Source: Muribaculaceae bacterium (lineage in GTDB: Bacteria > Bacteroidota > Bacteroidia > Bacteroidales > Muribaculaceae). From it: a DNA stretch of 7,994 bases. Every line of letters begins with the position of its first letter. The stretch's first letter is position 1. A model generated the notes under the pieces. The model was not told where the DNA came from. It did not search any database and was given only the letters and a program-made list of their open reading frames with translations. The translations under genes were made by a program, and so were the position numbers. Below are positions 6,932-7,994 of this stretch, one piece after another. The DNA is taken from NCBI GenBank assembly GCA_029060585.1, contig JAIDTS010000198.1, forward strand, positions 1,309 to 9,302, given 5' to 3'.

Positions 6932-7015
6932 TAAGCGATAATGTGGATTTTTGATTTACATTTGCATTTCAAACACAAAAATAAATAAAACAATCACAAA
7001 TCCACCGATCGCTTA
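6932..7015. repeat. Long imperfect inverted repeat spanning the promoter and leader of the secreted-protein gene
   Basis: The left arm 6932-6956 pairs with the right arm 6992-7015. TAAGCGAT (6932-6939) pairs with ATCGCTTA (7008-7015), GTGGATTT (6943-6950) with AAATCCAC (6998-7005), and TGATT (6952-6956) with AATCA (6992-6996). That is 21 matched pairs, interrupted by a 3/2-base bulge and one mismatch. The 35-base central region contains the TACATTTG promoter element. The right arm covers the ribosome-binding region and the A of the ATG at 7015. It could be an operator, a leader hairpin in read-through RNA, or a very small invertible segment. Confidence 0.8.
6957..6964 (+). promoter_or_regulatory. 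Putative Bacteroidetes -7 promoter element TACATTTG
   Basis: TACATTTG matches the Bacteroidetes sigma-ABfr consensus TAnnTTTG. Transcription would start around 6970-6972, leaving an A-rich leader of about 44 bases before ATG 7015, with no Shine-Dalgarno. The expected TTG-type -33 element is weak: only TTAA near 6931 is close to the right distance. It sits at the left edge of the loop of the inverted repeat. Confidence 0.5.
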
Positions 7016-7994
7016 TGAGGAAATTATTACTGACTCTTGCAGCCGCCACATTGACAATGTCGGCTTTCGCAACTCTTAACGTGTCGAGGAAAGGCAGCGC
7101 AGCTGTCACTCCGGGAATCCCAAACCAATCCACTCAAAAGTTAGGATCTCTTAAGACCCAATCCCTAATCGGTAGAGCCTCAATGACAAAATCCCAGGCC
7201 TTGACAAGGGCGGAAGATGAGAATGTCGGCATCATAACGGAAGCTCCTGAAGGAAAGGTAGAGACAATGCTTGGCTCTTCCAACACCTTCTACCTCTATT
7301 ATGATGAAGTTTCCATGGACGAAACTTTTGGAATAGCCTACGAAGGAGTATGGACAGACAATGGAGAGGTCTATCTCAAAAATCCAGTCAGTATGCTCGA
7401 CTGGGACACATATATCAAGGGCAAGGTGACAGAAGAGGGACTGCTGTTTGAGTTTCCTCAGCCTCTCTACACATCAACTGATGAGGAAGGCACATTCACT
7501 CTTTATGCAGATGTGCTTGAATATGCCGAAATAGAATCGCCTGATGATCCGGACGATTATTACACTACGTTCATACCTGCGGAAGACACCAGAAGCATTA
7601 CTTTCGTGAAGCAGGATGATGGAAGCTATCTTATGGAGGATGAATATATGCTCGGCGTCACCTACAACGATAACTGGCAGGGTTACGGCGAGATGTATCT
7701 AAAGCTTCTGCCCTTCGAGGCTACTCCTGCCAAGATTCCCGAAGGCATAGAATATGACTATACCTACATTCTTGCTGATGAATTCACCGGATGGGACCAC
7801 ACGGTCCTCCGGCCCATAGGAATCGGAGAACTCGACGGAGTGACATACATCATCGGACTTGCAAGCGGAATGCCCGACGCAGTCATATATGGAACTTTCG
7901 ACAAGGAAGCCAATACCCTGACAATTCCATCAGACCAGTTCCTGGGCAAGTACTACAACCACTACATATTCATGATGACCGGAGTCGGACGCAC
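7015..7994 (+). CDS. Secreted protein of unknown function with internal repeats, 3' end outside the window
   Basis: The frame is open from ATG 7015 to the window edge (326 complete codons, no stop), so this is the N-terminal part of a longer protein. Residues 1-19 look like a Sec signal peptide: MRK, a hydrophobic stretch LLLTLAAATLTM, then SAFA as a signal peptidase I site. No lipobox Cys is present. Residues 20-68 are a Ser/Thr/Lys-rich, probably unstructured segment. Two related beta-rich segments follow. EVYLKNPVSMLDWDTYIKGKV at 118-138 with LLFEFPQPLY at 143-152 corresponds to VTYIIGLASGMPDAVIYGTF at 276-295 with LTIPSDQFLG at 302-311. I recognise this style (Y-[LI]-x-G-[LV]-S-x-x-x-P-x-A-x-[IV]-x-G, then a short strand ending P-x-x-Q-[YF]-L-G) from secreted Prevotella and Muribaculaceae proteins, but know no function. 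A C-terminal sorting or anchoring domain may lie beyond the window. Confidence 0.85.
   Translation, partial: MRKLLLTLAAATLTMSAFATLNVSRKGSAAVTPGIPNQSTQKLGSLKTQSLIGRASMTKSQALTRAEDENVGIITEAPEGKVETMLGSSNTFYLYYDEVSMDETFGIAYEGVWTDNGEVYLKNPVSMLDWDTYIKGKVTEEGLLFEFPQPLYTSTDEEGTFTLYADVLEYAEIESPDDPDDYYTTFIPAEDTRSITFVKQDDGSYLMEDEYMLGVTYNDNWQGYGEMYLKLLPFEATPAKIPEGIEYDYTYILADEFTGWDHTVLRPIGIGELDGVTYIIGLASGMPDAVIYGTFDKEANTLTIPSDQFLGKYYNHYIFMMTGVGR

Overview
The window reads as chromosomal DNA from a Bacteroidales bacterium, most plausibly Muribaculaceae or a close relative. Three things suggest this. The 632-residue amidophosphoribosyltransferase has the long form I associate with Bacteroides and relatives. 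The one recognisable promoter element has the Bacteroidetes TAnnTTTG form. The secreted protein at the right edge resembles repeat-bearing secreted proteins common in Prevotella and Muribaculaceae. The family-level placement is inference. All supported genes lie on the + strand and coding density is high.

Positions 25-4297 hold a pyrimidine biosynthesis cluster. A single reading frame joins the electron-transfer (PyrK) and catalytic (PyrD) parts of class 1B dihydroorotate dehydrogenase. pyrF (OMP decarboxylase) overlaps its end, followed by pyrE (orotate phosphoribosyltransferase) and pyrB (aspartate carbamoyltransferase). Together they cover carbamoyl phosphate + aspartate to carbamoyl-aspartate, and dihydroorotate to orotate to OMP to UMP. 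carA, carB and pyrC are not in the window. Two enzymes have unusual architecture: the PyrK-PyrD junction contains what looks like a decayed pyrD start (Shine-Dalgarno, then ATG, then an immediate stop), and PyrB ends in the zinc-binding domain of the PyrI regulatory chain without PyrI's nucleotide-binding domain. The spacers before pyrE and pyrB each carry a short-period AT-rich tandem repeat next to the start codon.

Positions 4298-6908 hold a second unit. After a GC-rich hairpin comes a gene with an unusually strong Shine-Dalgarno, encoding the long amidophosphoribosyltransferase (first committed step of purine synthesis). Five bases after its stop begins a Crp/Fnr-type regulator that is probably co-transcribed.

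Positions 6909-7994 hold a spacer with a long imperfect inverted repeat, whose loop contains the TAnnTTTG promoter element and whose right arm ends on the first base of the next start codon. That start opens a secreted protein with internal repeats, cut off by the window edge. I see no tRNA, rRNA, CRISPR array, transposase or phage gene. The most notable items are the PyrB zinc-domain fusion, the PyrK-PyrD junction scar and the promoter-containing dyad at 6932-7015.
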